Positions 16,781 to 25,207 of a stretch of DNA of 64,000 nucleotides are shown here, piece after piece. The notes under the pieces are model-generated. The model did not search any database. It saw only the letters and a list, made by a program, of their open reading frames with translations, and was not told the DNA's origin. Position numbers and translations under genes: made by a program. The stretch's first letter is position 1, and each line of letters starts with the position of its first letter. This DNA comes from Pseudomonas sp. B21-015. GTDB lineage: Bacteria; Pseudomonadota; Gammaproteobacteria; Pseudomonadales; Pseudomonadaceae. The DNA is taken from the NCBI RefSeq assembly GCF_024749285.1, contig NZ_CP087196.1:3348001-3412000 (forward strand), in the 5' to 3' direction.

Positions 16781-19435
16781 ATGTCTGTTCTGCAGGAAGT
16801 CTTGTTGTGGACGAAAGGATTGCCGGCTTGGCAAGGAGACTGTGTAAGGCGCCTGTTGGGACAGGAGACTTTGACCCAACAGGATTTCGAGGATGTGCTC
16901 GCCCTGCTCAAATCAGCGCACGGAATCACTGACCCGGAAGGACGCATCCCCTCGCCGCTGAGTGAAGATCAAATCCCTGCTCCAATAAAGCCAACTACAC
17001 ACATTGAACTGCATTCAGTGAAAAATCTTGTTAACGTCAACGCGATCGCACCGGAACACAGCTTGGCATTTTCGCCTCAGGGGTTGACTGTAATCTACGG
17101 GGGCAATGGCTCAGGTAAATCAGGGTACTCCCGAGTACTGAAACGAGCATGCCGAGCACGGGATCAGTCAGAAACCATCTACCCTAATGCTAATCACCCC
17201 CTTCCAGCGGATGCGAATGCTCGGGCCACCTTCAGCATCGGCGTAAATGGTGTCAGCAGCGATGTGCTGTGGACTGACAACCAGCCCGCTCCAGCGGAGC
17301 TTTCAAGCCTTTCAATATTTGATTCTCGTTGCGCGAATGCATACCTCGTCAATGAGGCGGATTACTCCTATGTCCCTCATGGGCTGGATGTTTTTGAACG
17401 ACTCGCCGCGCTGCAGCAACAGTTGAAAACAGCGATTGAACAGGAGCAGAGAGAACACTCCGTAGACCTCTTCGCCTACTCACCGATGCAAGGGCCGACG
17501 GCAGTTGGAAGGATGATCGCTGCCCTTTCTGCCAAGACCAATCCAAACTCTGTTCAAACGCTTGGCACCCTTTCAGATGATGAGCTAACCCAGCACACAA
17601 CCATCGGCAAAAGTCTTCAGGAGAATAATCCCAAAGAAAAAGCCAATCAGCTGAAACGCCTGGCTCAACGAATATCCGTGATTACTGGGAACGCACTGAA
17701 CAAATCGCCACTGATCGACCACAACGTTGAGCAAGCCCTCAAGCAATCAGTTGAGGATTACAAAACAGCAAAATCTGCGGCCGAACTCGCCGCAAATAAA
17801 TTCAAAGAGCAACAAAACCTACTGCCAGGAACTGGTGGTGATGCGTGGCGGGAGCTTTTCGACGCGGCACGCAAATTCGCGCTTGAGTCCCACCCAGGCC
17901 AGGACTTCACATCTCTCGATCCGACCAGTCCATGCCCACTGTGCCAAGAAACGCTCAATGAAGGCGCTGCGCGGCTCGCTCGCTTTGAAGAGTTCATCCA
18001 AGAGGAGGCTGACAAGACATCTCAGGCCCGTCGTAAAGAAATGGTTGGGAAGTACACACCGCTTACGACGCTGGATGTGACGATCGGGCTCGATGAGGCC
18101 ACATGGGGAGAAATCCATACGCTGGCCCCAAAGGTCGCCACGGATTGTCGGGAGTTTGAGCGAGCACTAGGTGAGCGCCGTGACCAGATAGTCGCCGCAG
18201 TAAAATCGAGCAACTGGGCGGATATCCCCCCTCCCCCTCAAAACCCCTCAGCTGACTTGCAGACACTGGCAAACCAACTCAACCAACAAGCTCTCAACCT
18301 TGAACAAGCGTCCGATGAATTGGCAAGAATTCAACTTCAACAAACGTACGCTGAATTGGAAGCGCGCGTGTTGCTGAGCAAGGTAAAAGATGCAGTCATA
18401 AACTCCATCTCCCGGATGACCCATGTGGCGATTTTGGCAAAATGCGTCACTGCGCTTAGGACAAATGCCATCTCAACCAAAGCCACTCAGATTGGAGAGA
18501 CCGTAATCTCCACGTCGCTCCAGGACGCTCTTAATGCTGAGTTCAAAGCGCTAGGTGTAGGAGGCCTTCAGGTAGCCCTCCAGAGTCGTTCAGGGCGAGG
18601 AAAAATGCTGCACAAGCTCAAGCTGGAACTACCACAGAGTCGAAACCCGAAAGACCTACTCAGTGAAGGTGAGCAAAGAGCCATTGCATTAGCATCATTT
18701 CTGGCCGAGGTTGGGCTCAGTGAAAGCACAGGGGGCATCATCTTGGATGACCCGGTTTCCTCCCTGGATCACCGGCGTCGAGAGCGTGTCGCAACCAGGC
18801 TAGTTAAAGAAGCGATGCGTAGGCAGGTAGTCGTTTTCACCCACGATATCTACTTTCTTTGTGTTTTAGCGGAGCAGGCAGATTCGGCTGGTGTCACCGC
18901 ATTGACCCAAAGCATCGCTCAACGTACAGAAGGATATGGTGTCGCAACACCGGAGCTTCCTTTTGAGGGCAAAAATACGACTGGGCGCATCGCATCGTTG
19001 AAAGCTCGGCACCAGCACATTGCAAAGCTATTCAGATTGGGTGAAGAGGACGAGCACCGCAGGCAAACCGTCGAGGCATACTTCCTCCTTCGAATGGCAT
19101 GGGAACGTGCAGTCGAAGAGGTGCTTTTACGACGCGTCGTCCTACGCTTTCGCAAGGGTGTAGAAACTCAACGACTGTCCGAAGTCATCGTTGATGACAA
19201 TGACTACCTGCAGGTAACTGCCGGGATGGGCAAGTGCTCCAATTATGCTCATGACAAGGCAATGGCTGGCGGCGTAGCGGTACCGGATCCAGAGGAACTG
19301 CTGTCTGATATTCAGGCCTTGGACTCCTGGCGTACCCAAATCGAAACTCGCAGCACTGCAACAAGTCGCGCCAGGAAATCGGGTACCCCTTCTCCGCCTA
19401 TTGCGCCTACAGTGGAGGCCAAAATGGAAGGCTAG
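16781..19435 (+). CDS. PrrC/RloC-like AAA ATPase with zinc-hook motif
   Basis: An 884-residue protein from ATG at 16781, chosen for its strong AAAGGAGG ribosome site; the open frame extends upstream without one. Walker A GGNGSGKS is at residues 107-114 and Walker B IILDDPVSSLD near 653-663, followed by VVVFTHDIYFL. This is the AAA_13/SMC-like pattern. The middle is coiled coil with a CPLC motif at 385-388, as in Rad50 and RloC zinc hooks. The C-terminus has Arg771-x3-Glu775 (RMAWE) and His824 (YAHDK), reminiscent of the Arg-Glu-His set of PrrC/RloC anticodon nucleases, though the spacing differs. A phage-defence or RNA-targeting role is inference. Confidence 0.75.
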   Translation: MSVLQEVLLWTKGLPAWQGDCVRRLLGQETLTQQDFEDVLALLKSAHGITDPEGRIPSPLSEDQIPAPIKPTTHIELHSVKNLVNVNAIAPEHSLAFSPQGLTVIYGGNGSGKSGYSRVLKRACRARDQSETIYPNANHPLPADANARATFSIGVNGVSSDVLWTDNQPAPAELSSLSIFDSRCANAYLVNEADYSYVPHGLDVFERLAALQQQLKTAIEQEQREHSVDLFAYSPMQGPTAVGRMIAALSAKTNPNSVQTLGTLSDDELTQHTTIGKSLQENNPKEKANQLKRLAQRISVITGNALNKSPLIDHNVEQALKQSVEDYKTAKSAAELAANKFKEQQNLLPGTGGDAWRELFDAARKFALESHPGQDFTSLDPTSPCPLCQETLNEGAARLARFEEFIQEEADKTSQARRKEMVGKYTPLTTLDVTIGLDEATWGEIHTLAPKVATDCREFERALGERRDQIVAAVKSSNWADIPPPPQNPSADLQTLANQLNQQALNLEQASDELARIQLQQTYAELEARVLLSKVKDAVINSISRMTHVAILAKCVTALRTNAISTKATQIGETVISTSLQDALNAEFKALGVGGLQVALQSRSGRGKMLHKLKLELPQSRNPKDLLSEGEQRAIALASFLAEVGLSESTGGIILDDPVSSLDHRRRERVATRLVKEAMRRQVVVFTHDIYFLCVLAEQADSAGVTALTQSIAQRTEGYGVATPELPFEGKNTTGRIASLKARHQHIAKLFRLGEEDEHRRQTVEAYFLLRMAWERAVEEVLLRRVVLRFRKGVETQRLSEVIVDDNDYLQVTAGMGKCSNYAHDKAMAGGVAVPDPEELLSDIQALDSWRTQIETRSTATSRARKSGTPSPPIAPTVEAKMEG

Positions 19436-19673
19436 CCCTGTCAAAACTGGCTCTTCGAGGGCCTAACCATCAAATTACTCAATGTGGGCTCAATGCTCAC
19501 GCGTCCTTGAGGATGCAGTTCATAGCGCCTGGTAAACCCGCAACATTCCACCATTCTCCAGACGTACATGTGTAAAGCTTCAAGCAGTCACGCCGACAGA
19601 ATAGGATCATGCCCACGCTCCGCGTTTACGAGGATGCCTGGATTGGAAAAGCTGAAAACTTTAAGGAGAGCGT

Positions 19674-20450
19674 GTGGACGGCCAGAATTCGCTGAACAAT
19701 CAGCTGATCATTGTTTCAAAAGACGGCAAGGTAGAGCACAAGATTTCGGGACAATTACGCACCGTCAGGGAGAAAATGCTCAATGCCCCCCCCCTAGATT
19801 GGGTATCCATTCTTACGTCCAAAGCGGTGGAACAAGTTCTCAATACGATCGCAGAAGTCGATAATGTCTCGGTCGTCAGTGCACAAAACGCTGACGATCT
19901 CGAATTCCCACCAGGTCACCCGCGAGAGCGATTGGTTTATGCCAAGCATCCCGCTAAATCGACCATGTACTTCCCCTTGGCAACGTTTCATAGATTTACC
20001 TTCGAGCACAAATTCGCTGAAGTCATTCGCTTGCTGGCTGCGCTAGGTGCATCGAGTATCCAGGCGGAACACATCAAAGGTTTCGGGCGAGAGTTCGCGG
20101 CCAATCTGGCAGGTGCTTTTGCAGCTACAGGCGAGTCAGCAACCATGGAGGCTGGCCATTCACGTAATGACAACTCACGACTGCTCTTTACCTCAACCCT
20201 TGAAGGGCATGCTTCGCCGGCCATCCCGGATGATCTTGTCTGGTATCCCTTCGAACCAATGTGGCAGACGATTGCTAACAACCGGACAAAGCACAATCTC
20301 AAGCAGTTCTCGTTAACGCTGACATACACCGAAGACTTCGGCATCAATGCTGGCCTAAAGGCCCAACTCAATAAAGCGTCACTAGAGATCGGTGGCAACT
20401 TTGAAGAGCACCAGAGCACTGTGTGGTCGCTCTCGGGGGACTTTGGTTAG
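19674..20450 (+). CDS. Uncharacterised protein (258 aa) downstream of the AAA ATPase
   Basis: Starts at GTG 19674 with AAGGAGAG upstream, giving MDGQNSLNNQLIIVSKDGKV. I do not recognise the family. The sequence has mixed alpha/beta character, a conserved-looking YFPLATFHRFTFEHKFAEVI, and a beta-rich C-terminus (QFSLTLTYTEDFGINAGLKA onward) that resembles strands of a barrel or pore-like domain only in general pattern. It lies 238 bp after the ATPase gene on the same strand and could be its partner. No signal peptide. Confidence 0.6.
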   Translation: MDGQNSLNNQLIIVSKDGKVEHKISGQLRTVREKMLNAPPLDWVSILTSKAVEQVLNTIAEVDNVSVVSAQNADDLEFPPGHPRERLVYAKHPAKSTMYFPLATFHRFTFEHKFAEVIRLLAALGASSIQAEHIKGFGREFAANLAGAFAATGESATMEAGHSRNDNSRLLFTSTLEGHASPAIPDDLVWYPFEPMWQTIANNRTKHNLKQFSLTLTYTEDFGINAGLKAQLNKASLEIGGNFEEHQSTVWSLSGDFG

Positions 20451-20835
20451 ACGGGTCTTGCTGTCGATTAAATGTAGCTGGAGGCGGTAAGGAGCAAGAC
20501 AACGAATTTAGGTTTTTCTCCCCTCTTGCCCGTCCACTGAGTCATTCCGTCTTCCTGTCTACAACATTAGAATTTCTGCAACCAATGTTTAAGGGACATG
20601 CCTACAATTGAATGTAAAAACATCTTTAGTTTCATATCAAACGACAGGACTGTTCACTGCCTCAAAGCAGGAACCCAATGGCATAGCCGCCATCTACCAC
20701 GCGAATCTCTGCTGACAGGCGGGAAAATTCTCTTATTGGCTTGTCGACATCATTCTAGAGGGATAGGCTTGCGAGCTGATTTCTATAACTAGGGCTGAAA
20801 ACGCCCCGCTGGCTTAAGGCGCTCGTGAGGTTTAG
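20451..20835. other. Intergenic region, no supported gene
   Basis: About 385 bp. Short frames (for example 20598-20792) have no convincing ribosome site. A small GC-rich hairpin (GGGCTGAAAACGCCCC, around 20791-20806) lies just before the next gene. Confidence 0.4.
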
Positions 20836-21891
20836 ATGATGGATTCCGAAAAGCAGTTAATCGTAAAAATACCAGCCGCCCTTCAGTCTAAAATCGACAG
20901 CGGTGATTACGAATTAGAAGGGTATCGAGTTCGTAACAAATCAGGCAGGATCGTCGCCAACCTGAAAGCATTTGATACTCCAGATCACCTTCATTTTTCT
21001 CCGCAGATATTTGTTAGTTTCGAACAATGCTGCTTTATCTCTAATAATGCGGTGTCCGACACACTGCAGCGCGAATTGGAATCTGCCAGGGCGGAGCGTT
21101 CATCCCTAGAAACCAAAATTGACACTGTACTGGAACGACAAACGGGAGACCTCATTGCTTTAACTTCAGAGTTCAATGAGCACTTCACCAGCCTAAGAGA
21201 AAGAAATAGACTAACGGATGAAAAAACTGTTTTTGCTTCCGGGGTTAAAGCTGCCGCCGCTCTTGCTAACAACCTTGACAGCTATATAAAGGAATATTTG
21301 GATAGCGTTGAGGTGTGGTTTGGGCCAGCATCCGAAAAAATAAAATATGGGGAATATCAAAAAAAAGAAAAGACCAAGTGGAACACCGTAAAGGAAAGCA
21401 AATTCAATCGCTTCGCCCAGTTCGACATCAATCACATTGCGTACTCATTCCTCAGCATAATAAACAACTTAAACATTCTACATATTGCTTTTAATGAAGA
21501 AGTCCATTCCAGATACGAAAAAAACCTTCAAGAGCTGGAAAAGCGATTAAAAACCCTGCTGAAAAAACTCATTCTCGGCCTAGGTGAAGAGCGAGATATT
21601 TTCTCAATTATGTTTGCATCTGACAAACCTAGCTCCTACAAAAAAATTGACGTTTCGCGCATCCTGAAACACGAAACATCCATATCATTAGATAACTTGA
21701 TAATACGTTCCTACGCTAACGAAAATGAAATAAAGCGTGATTTTGAGCGAGTTGAATCAGTGATAGACATTATAGATATTCTTGATGAAATCGAAAATCT
21801 TCGAGCTCGTGCCACCTCACTCGAATCGGTTGAGCTATCAAATTCTACCGAAGTCAGTACACTAAAAAATACTCTCTTTGAGAGAACTTAA
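20836..21891 (+). CDS. AT-rich coiled-coil protein of unknown function (351 aa)
   Basis: Starts MMDSEKQLIVKIPAALQSKI. The N-terminal 75 residues look like a small beta-containing domain. A coiled coil follows (RELESARAERSSLETKIDTV), then a long helical body with many Lys, Asn and Ile codons, and a C-terminal helical segment. The base composition is clearly more AT-rich than its neighbours, which indicates recent acquisition. No enzymatic motif or membrane helix is seen. It lies between the ATPase/258-aa pair and the patatin operon. Function unknown. Confidence 0.65.
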   Translation: MMDSEKQLIVKIPAALQSKIDSGDYELEGYRVRNKSGRIVANLKAFDTPDHLHFSPQIFVSFEQCCFISNNAVSDTLQRELESARAERSSLETKIDTVLERQTGDLIALTSEFNEHFTSLRERNRLTDEKTVFASGVKAAAALANNLDSYIKEYLDSVEVWFGPASEKIKYGEYQKKEKTKWNTVKESKFNRFAQFDINHIAYSFLSIINNLNILHIAFNEEVHSRYEKNLQELEKRLKTLLKKLILGLGEERDIFSIMFASDKPSSYKKIDVSRILKHETSISLDNLIIRSYANENEIKRDFERVESVIDIIDILDEIENLRARATSLESVELSNSTEVSTLKNTLFERT

Positions 21892-21905
21892 TCCTTTTCC
21901 TGAAT

Positions 21906-21932
21906 GTGATGGCGAACTGACCACGCCATCAC
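21906..21932. terminator. Inverted repeat, possible terminator between convergent genes
   Basis: GTGATGGCG (21906-21914) and CGCCATCAC (21924-21932) are perfect 9-bp arms with a 9-nt loop just after the 351-aa gene. The T-tract is weak, so termination is only probable. Confidence 0.45.
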
Positions 21933-22101
21933 TGCCTTCTTGGCGTTCTTTTGGATAGGCCTTCGAAGTCATTAATAAGCTTAGGCCAATCACTATGCTC
22001 TGAGACTCACCAACCAACATTTAATGGATCCACCTGCCGCCTAGTCCACTCATGAAAACAATGGTCAATAGCCACCTAGACCAGGCTCCTTCGACACTCA
22101 C

Positions 22102-22623
22102 TTACCGATCTCTAAGATGCCGTTCCTGATCATTATCCCGAGCCACCCCGTCTGCAGGGGCTTCAGTTCGCAAGGAAACTCTCACACCATGATTACGACC
22201 GCCTCCGGAGCCATGGATCACTACCGTTGGTCGCCCATCGGCAGGACGATAAACAGGTTCCACGTGCGCTATTCCCTCTGTATTCGTCGCGATATCCACT
22301 GCTAGGAAATCCGTCTCACCATCGGCTCCAGCTGCAGATTGTTCCATCCTGTTTTTATTGATGAGAGCTTTGGTTTCGTCACGAATCTTATCGGCTAAGG
22401 TATCGAACGCACTTTCCAATTCAGCTCTTTCATCTCCGCTCACGCCTGACTCAAGCTCCTCGCCCAAACGCCTTAGCTCTATCCCGTCAGCGATCATGTC
22501 TCGGATTTTCCCCTTGCCAAAATTCGGTGACAAAACCTTATCAAGCTTGGCATTAATCCGATCAATCTCAGAGTCGCTGATCACTTTGGAAGATCCGTTC
22601 GCAAAACTGATTTTTAAAGCCAT
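22102..22623 (-). CDS. Partner protein (173 aa) of the patatin-like phospholipase
   Basis: MALKISFANGSSKVISDSEI opens a protein with an acidic helical middle (ELRRLGEELESGVSGDERAE) and a glycine-rich, basic C-terminus (VVIHGSGGGRNHGVRVSLRT). Its start overlaps the end of the patatin gene by 10 bp (ATGGCTTTAA holds both start and stop), so the two are translationally coupled. The family is unknown. A regulatory, immunity or sensing role for the lipase is a reasonable guess from coupling alone. Confidence 0.65.
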   Translation of the reverse strand: MALKISFANGSSKVISDSEIDRINAKLDKVLSPNFGKGKIRDMIADGIELRRLGEELESGVSGDERAELESAFDTLADKIRDETKALINKNRMEQSAAGADGETDFLAVDIATNTEGIAHVEPVYRPADGRPTVVIHGSGGGRNHGVRVSLRTEAPADGVARDNDQERHLRDR

Positions 22624-24365
22624 GTGTTAGCCCCTTGGGCATACCGCGCTAAATTCATATTTCCAGTATAGCGCTCAGCGGTGAGGATAATGGAAGTGCA
22701 GAATTCGCTGTACAGCTCCTCAAAATCGGGTGACGCTCGATCGAAAGCCATATTGCAGTCGATGATGAACACGAACGGGCGTGCCCTTCTACCTGGTCGC
22801 GGTTTAAATACGATAGGTAGGCAGAGAATCCACGTCCTATCTGACCACGATGACGAAGAAAGTGTGAAGCGTGGTGGATTACCACTTCTTAAGTCGTCGG
22901 CAATGACTTCCTTTCCGCCCCACGCAGCGCCTGCATGACTATCCTTGAGCAGCACTGTCAACTGTCCATCAGGATCATCCTTGCGATAACCGTAGGTAAA
23001 CGCTGTCGACAGCGTCTTCATGGAGCTACCACGCTGCACCGCAATTGCCACACGTAAACGATTTTTTGCAAGCCCACGAAAAAGTGAGCCCTGGAAAAGC
23101 GAGAACACGGTTTGCAGCTCTCCATACAAACCACGCACAGCCGCTTGCAGGACTGACGGCCCTCGAAGCGCGATGGAGAGCTCTTGCCTAACCCTGTTTC
23201 GGGCATTAGCGACCTCTTCATAAACATCGTTCGCTGGCAGATCAAAATCAAGTAGTGTTGCCCTCGTAGTCAGCGCTACAGTCAGAATTTTGTTAGGCGT
23301 CCGTGTATGGACTTCACTTGATCCATTGACCACCGTACCTGTAAGCGCTGCGAACCAGAACTTGTTGTTTACCGGCGACGGGGGGGACAAGCTCAAGGCA
23401 ATCGTGGGCACTCCTGGGTGCAGCAGCCTTTCCTCATCCAAGGCCCAGGCTGGAAGATTCGATACAAGCCCTCCATCCAAAAATGTCCCCGTCATCGGTA
23501 GGTCATTGAAAGGTGTTTTTCGGGTGAATTTCAGCCTCTTTGGCTTGAAGATGATTGGTAGGCAGATAGAAGCTGCGACGGCATCCGCTACTGCAACATC
23601 AGGTGTCCGCTCAGCGCAGAAAAGCTCAAGACTCTCTGTGGCTGTATTAGTGGCGATGATCTTGAGTGGTGGACACCCGACCCGTTCCATGTCCTCAAAA
23701 GTGATATTGCATTCTTTCTCGATACCTACTTCTCGCAAGCGCTCGCTCAGCTTTCTTGCCAATGTTAAGTCGATGATTTTTCGAATATTTCGTACAGAAG
23801 TGAGCCCCCACAACGCCCAAACCAAACAGGTGATCAGCAACCCCACAACCCAAGGGGCGGCATGAACTACTAGTCGCCACAGACCAGTTGAATAGGCATT
23901 GAAAGCCTCAGGCATTTCCACCGCCACCCAGATTAGAGCACCGAGAGGAAGACCAAAGAGGAAGCACCACCAAAGCATCAAGCCCCACATTTTAGTGAAC
24001 GGGGACAGAATTCTCTTGAGCAATCCAGGGAACGATTTAAACAAATATAGAATCAGCCAACCTTGGAGCGTGAAAAGCTGGGTGGGTTTGCTATAAGGCA
24101 AATCGCCCTTCTTCTTCCCAAAAGGAGGACGAAGGAAAATGTGCTTTTTCTCTGTGGGATCCGCAAGATCTCTTCCCGAGTAACCTGCAGCCACCAGCGC
24201 AGCCGCGATAGATCCAGCCGACGTACCTGCGATACCTTTGATGACAAGTTCTTCTTCTTCGATCGCGATCAGCCCACCGGCGTGAGCAATACCTTTTGCA
24301 CCGCCCCCCTGCATAACCAGAAAGATTTCTTTAACGTCGTGTTGCGTTTCGATTTCATCAGTCAT
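22614..24365 (-). CDS. Patatin-like phospholipase with internal transmembrane segments
   Basis: A 583-residue patatin-type lipase. The oxyanion loop QGGGAKG (19-25), nucleophile GTSAGS (Ser49) and catalytic Asp297 in FLDGGLVSNLP are all present, so the Ser-Asp dyad is intact. Unusually, about 110 residues between the nucleophile and the Asp hold hydrophobic helices at about 127-149 and 163-188, which should anchor it in the inner membrane. Patatin lipases act as membrane-damaging effectors in several anti-phage systems, but no nucleotide cyclase is adjacent here. It is followed by an overlapping partner gene. A toxin-like effector of an uncharacterised two-gene system is the interesting possibility. 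Confidence 0.85.
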   Translation of the reverse strand: MTDEIETQHDVKEIFLVMQGGGAKGIAHAGGLIAIEEEELVIKGIAGTSAGSIAAALVAAGYSGRDLADPTEKKHIFLRPPFGKKKGDLPYSKPTQLFTLQGWLILYLFKSFPGLLKRILSPFTKMWGLMLWWCFLFGLPLGALIWVAVEMPEAFNAYSTGLWRLVVHAAPWVVGLLITCLVWALWGLTSVRNIRKIIDLTLARKLSERLREVGIEKECNITFEDMERVGCPPLKIIATNTATESLELFCAERTPDVAVADAVAASICLPIIFKPKRLKFTRKTPFNDLPMTGTFLDGGLVSNLPAWALDEERLLHPGVPTIALSLSPPSPVNNKFWFAALTGTVVNGSSEVHTRTPNKILTVALTTRATLLDFDLPANDVYEEVANARNRVRQELSIALRGPSVLQAAVRGLYGELQTVFSLFQGSLFRGLAKNRLRVAIAVQRGSSMKTLSTAFTYGYRKDDPDGQLTVLLKDSHAGAAWGGKEVIADDLRSGNPPRFTLSSSSWSDRTWILCLPIVFKPRPGRRARPFVFIIDCNMAFDRASPDFEELYSEFCTSIILTAERYTGNMNLARYAQGANTWL

Positions 24366-24978
24366 CTTGGATGGAAATGCCTTTTTCTGGATTGTGGCGG
24401 CTATATGCTCGGCCCGTTCAGAGCCAAGAACCTAAGGACAATGAAGGTTTTCCAATTCTGCTCTGGATACTTTCACGTAAGCGCCAAGGGGGGCGAAGCT
24501 GCCGAAACGACGTCGATTGGATGGATGGGATGAAAATTTTGACCCTGCAAAATGACTATCACCGCCAAATACCGGGCGGCCTGGTTTAGCCAAGATTGAG
24601 CAGGTAAATTCAAGGTGGCCATCATAATACTGGCAGTCGCAGCGATGCTCCAGCGTCTTGCTTCAATACGACAACCGCAAATCTGCCGATCCGTGCAATT
24701 TACGTATCGTTTTCTAATAGGAACTAAGGACTCAACGACCATCGCCGTGGGACTGAATCACCGTAAAACACCTGATGGAGACCCTTCAGGATCAGTCGGC
24801 ATGCACTCGAATTTACGTCTTATTAAAAGTGTAAACAGGAGAGCCGAAATACAGCCTATTTTTACATTTTTGTAGATATGTTGATCAGGAATGCGAAAAA
24901 GCGCATTGCGGGATCAGATATCACGGGGATTGGTGGCAAATTATTATTTTTTACAGGGTCGTTGACAATCGGGAGTAT
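24366..24978. other. Intergenic region at the right edge of the accessory region
   Basis: About 600 bp with only short, unconvincing open frames on either strand. It ends at the truncated GntR gene. No RNA gene or repeat could be identified. Confidence 0.4.
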
Positions 24979-25140
24979 CTAGGCGTACTGGATGGTCGAG
25001 ATCGACACATTCAGACGGTCCGCCAACTGTCGCAACGAAGGCAGCCGCACGCGTGCATCACTGCCCGGCTCATTGATCAGGTTATTCAGGTAACGGTACA
25101 CCGCCTGGTACGCAAAATCGGTCTCTCGTGATCCTTTCAT
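24979..25140 (-). pseudogene. Truncated GntR/MocR-family regulator (first 53 codons)
   Basis: From ATG at 25140 the frame encodes MKGSRETDFAYQAVYRYLNN and then a winged-helix segment, RLPSLRQLADRLNVSISTIQ, before stopping at YA followed by TAG (24979-24981). In MocR-type regulators this motif is followed by several hundred more residues, including an aminotransferase-like domain. The gene therefore ends abruptly at the boundary between the accessory region and the core-like genes to its right, marking a junction or deletion endpoint. Confidence 0.75.
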
Positions 25141-25207
25141 GGGTAATGGCCGAACACGCTACAAACGCCGAGATGCATCCTTGATGAATCCGTCAAACCA
25201 GGCACGT

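Noticed and set aside
22614..24365. CBASS system with patatin effector
   Set aside because: No cGAS/DncV-like nucleotidyltransferase or ancillary gene is adjacent.
24588..24606. Partial match to the 18-bp mvaU repeat (TTTAGCCAAGATTGAG)
   Set aside because: Too many mismatches to treat as the second attachment site of the accessory region.
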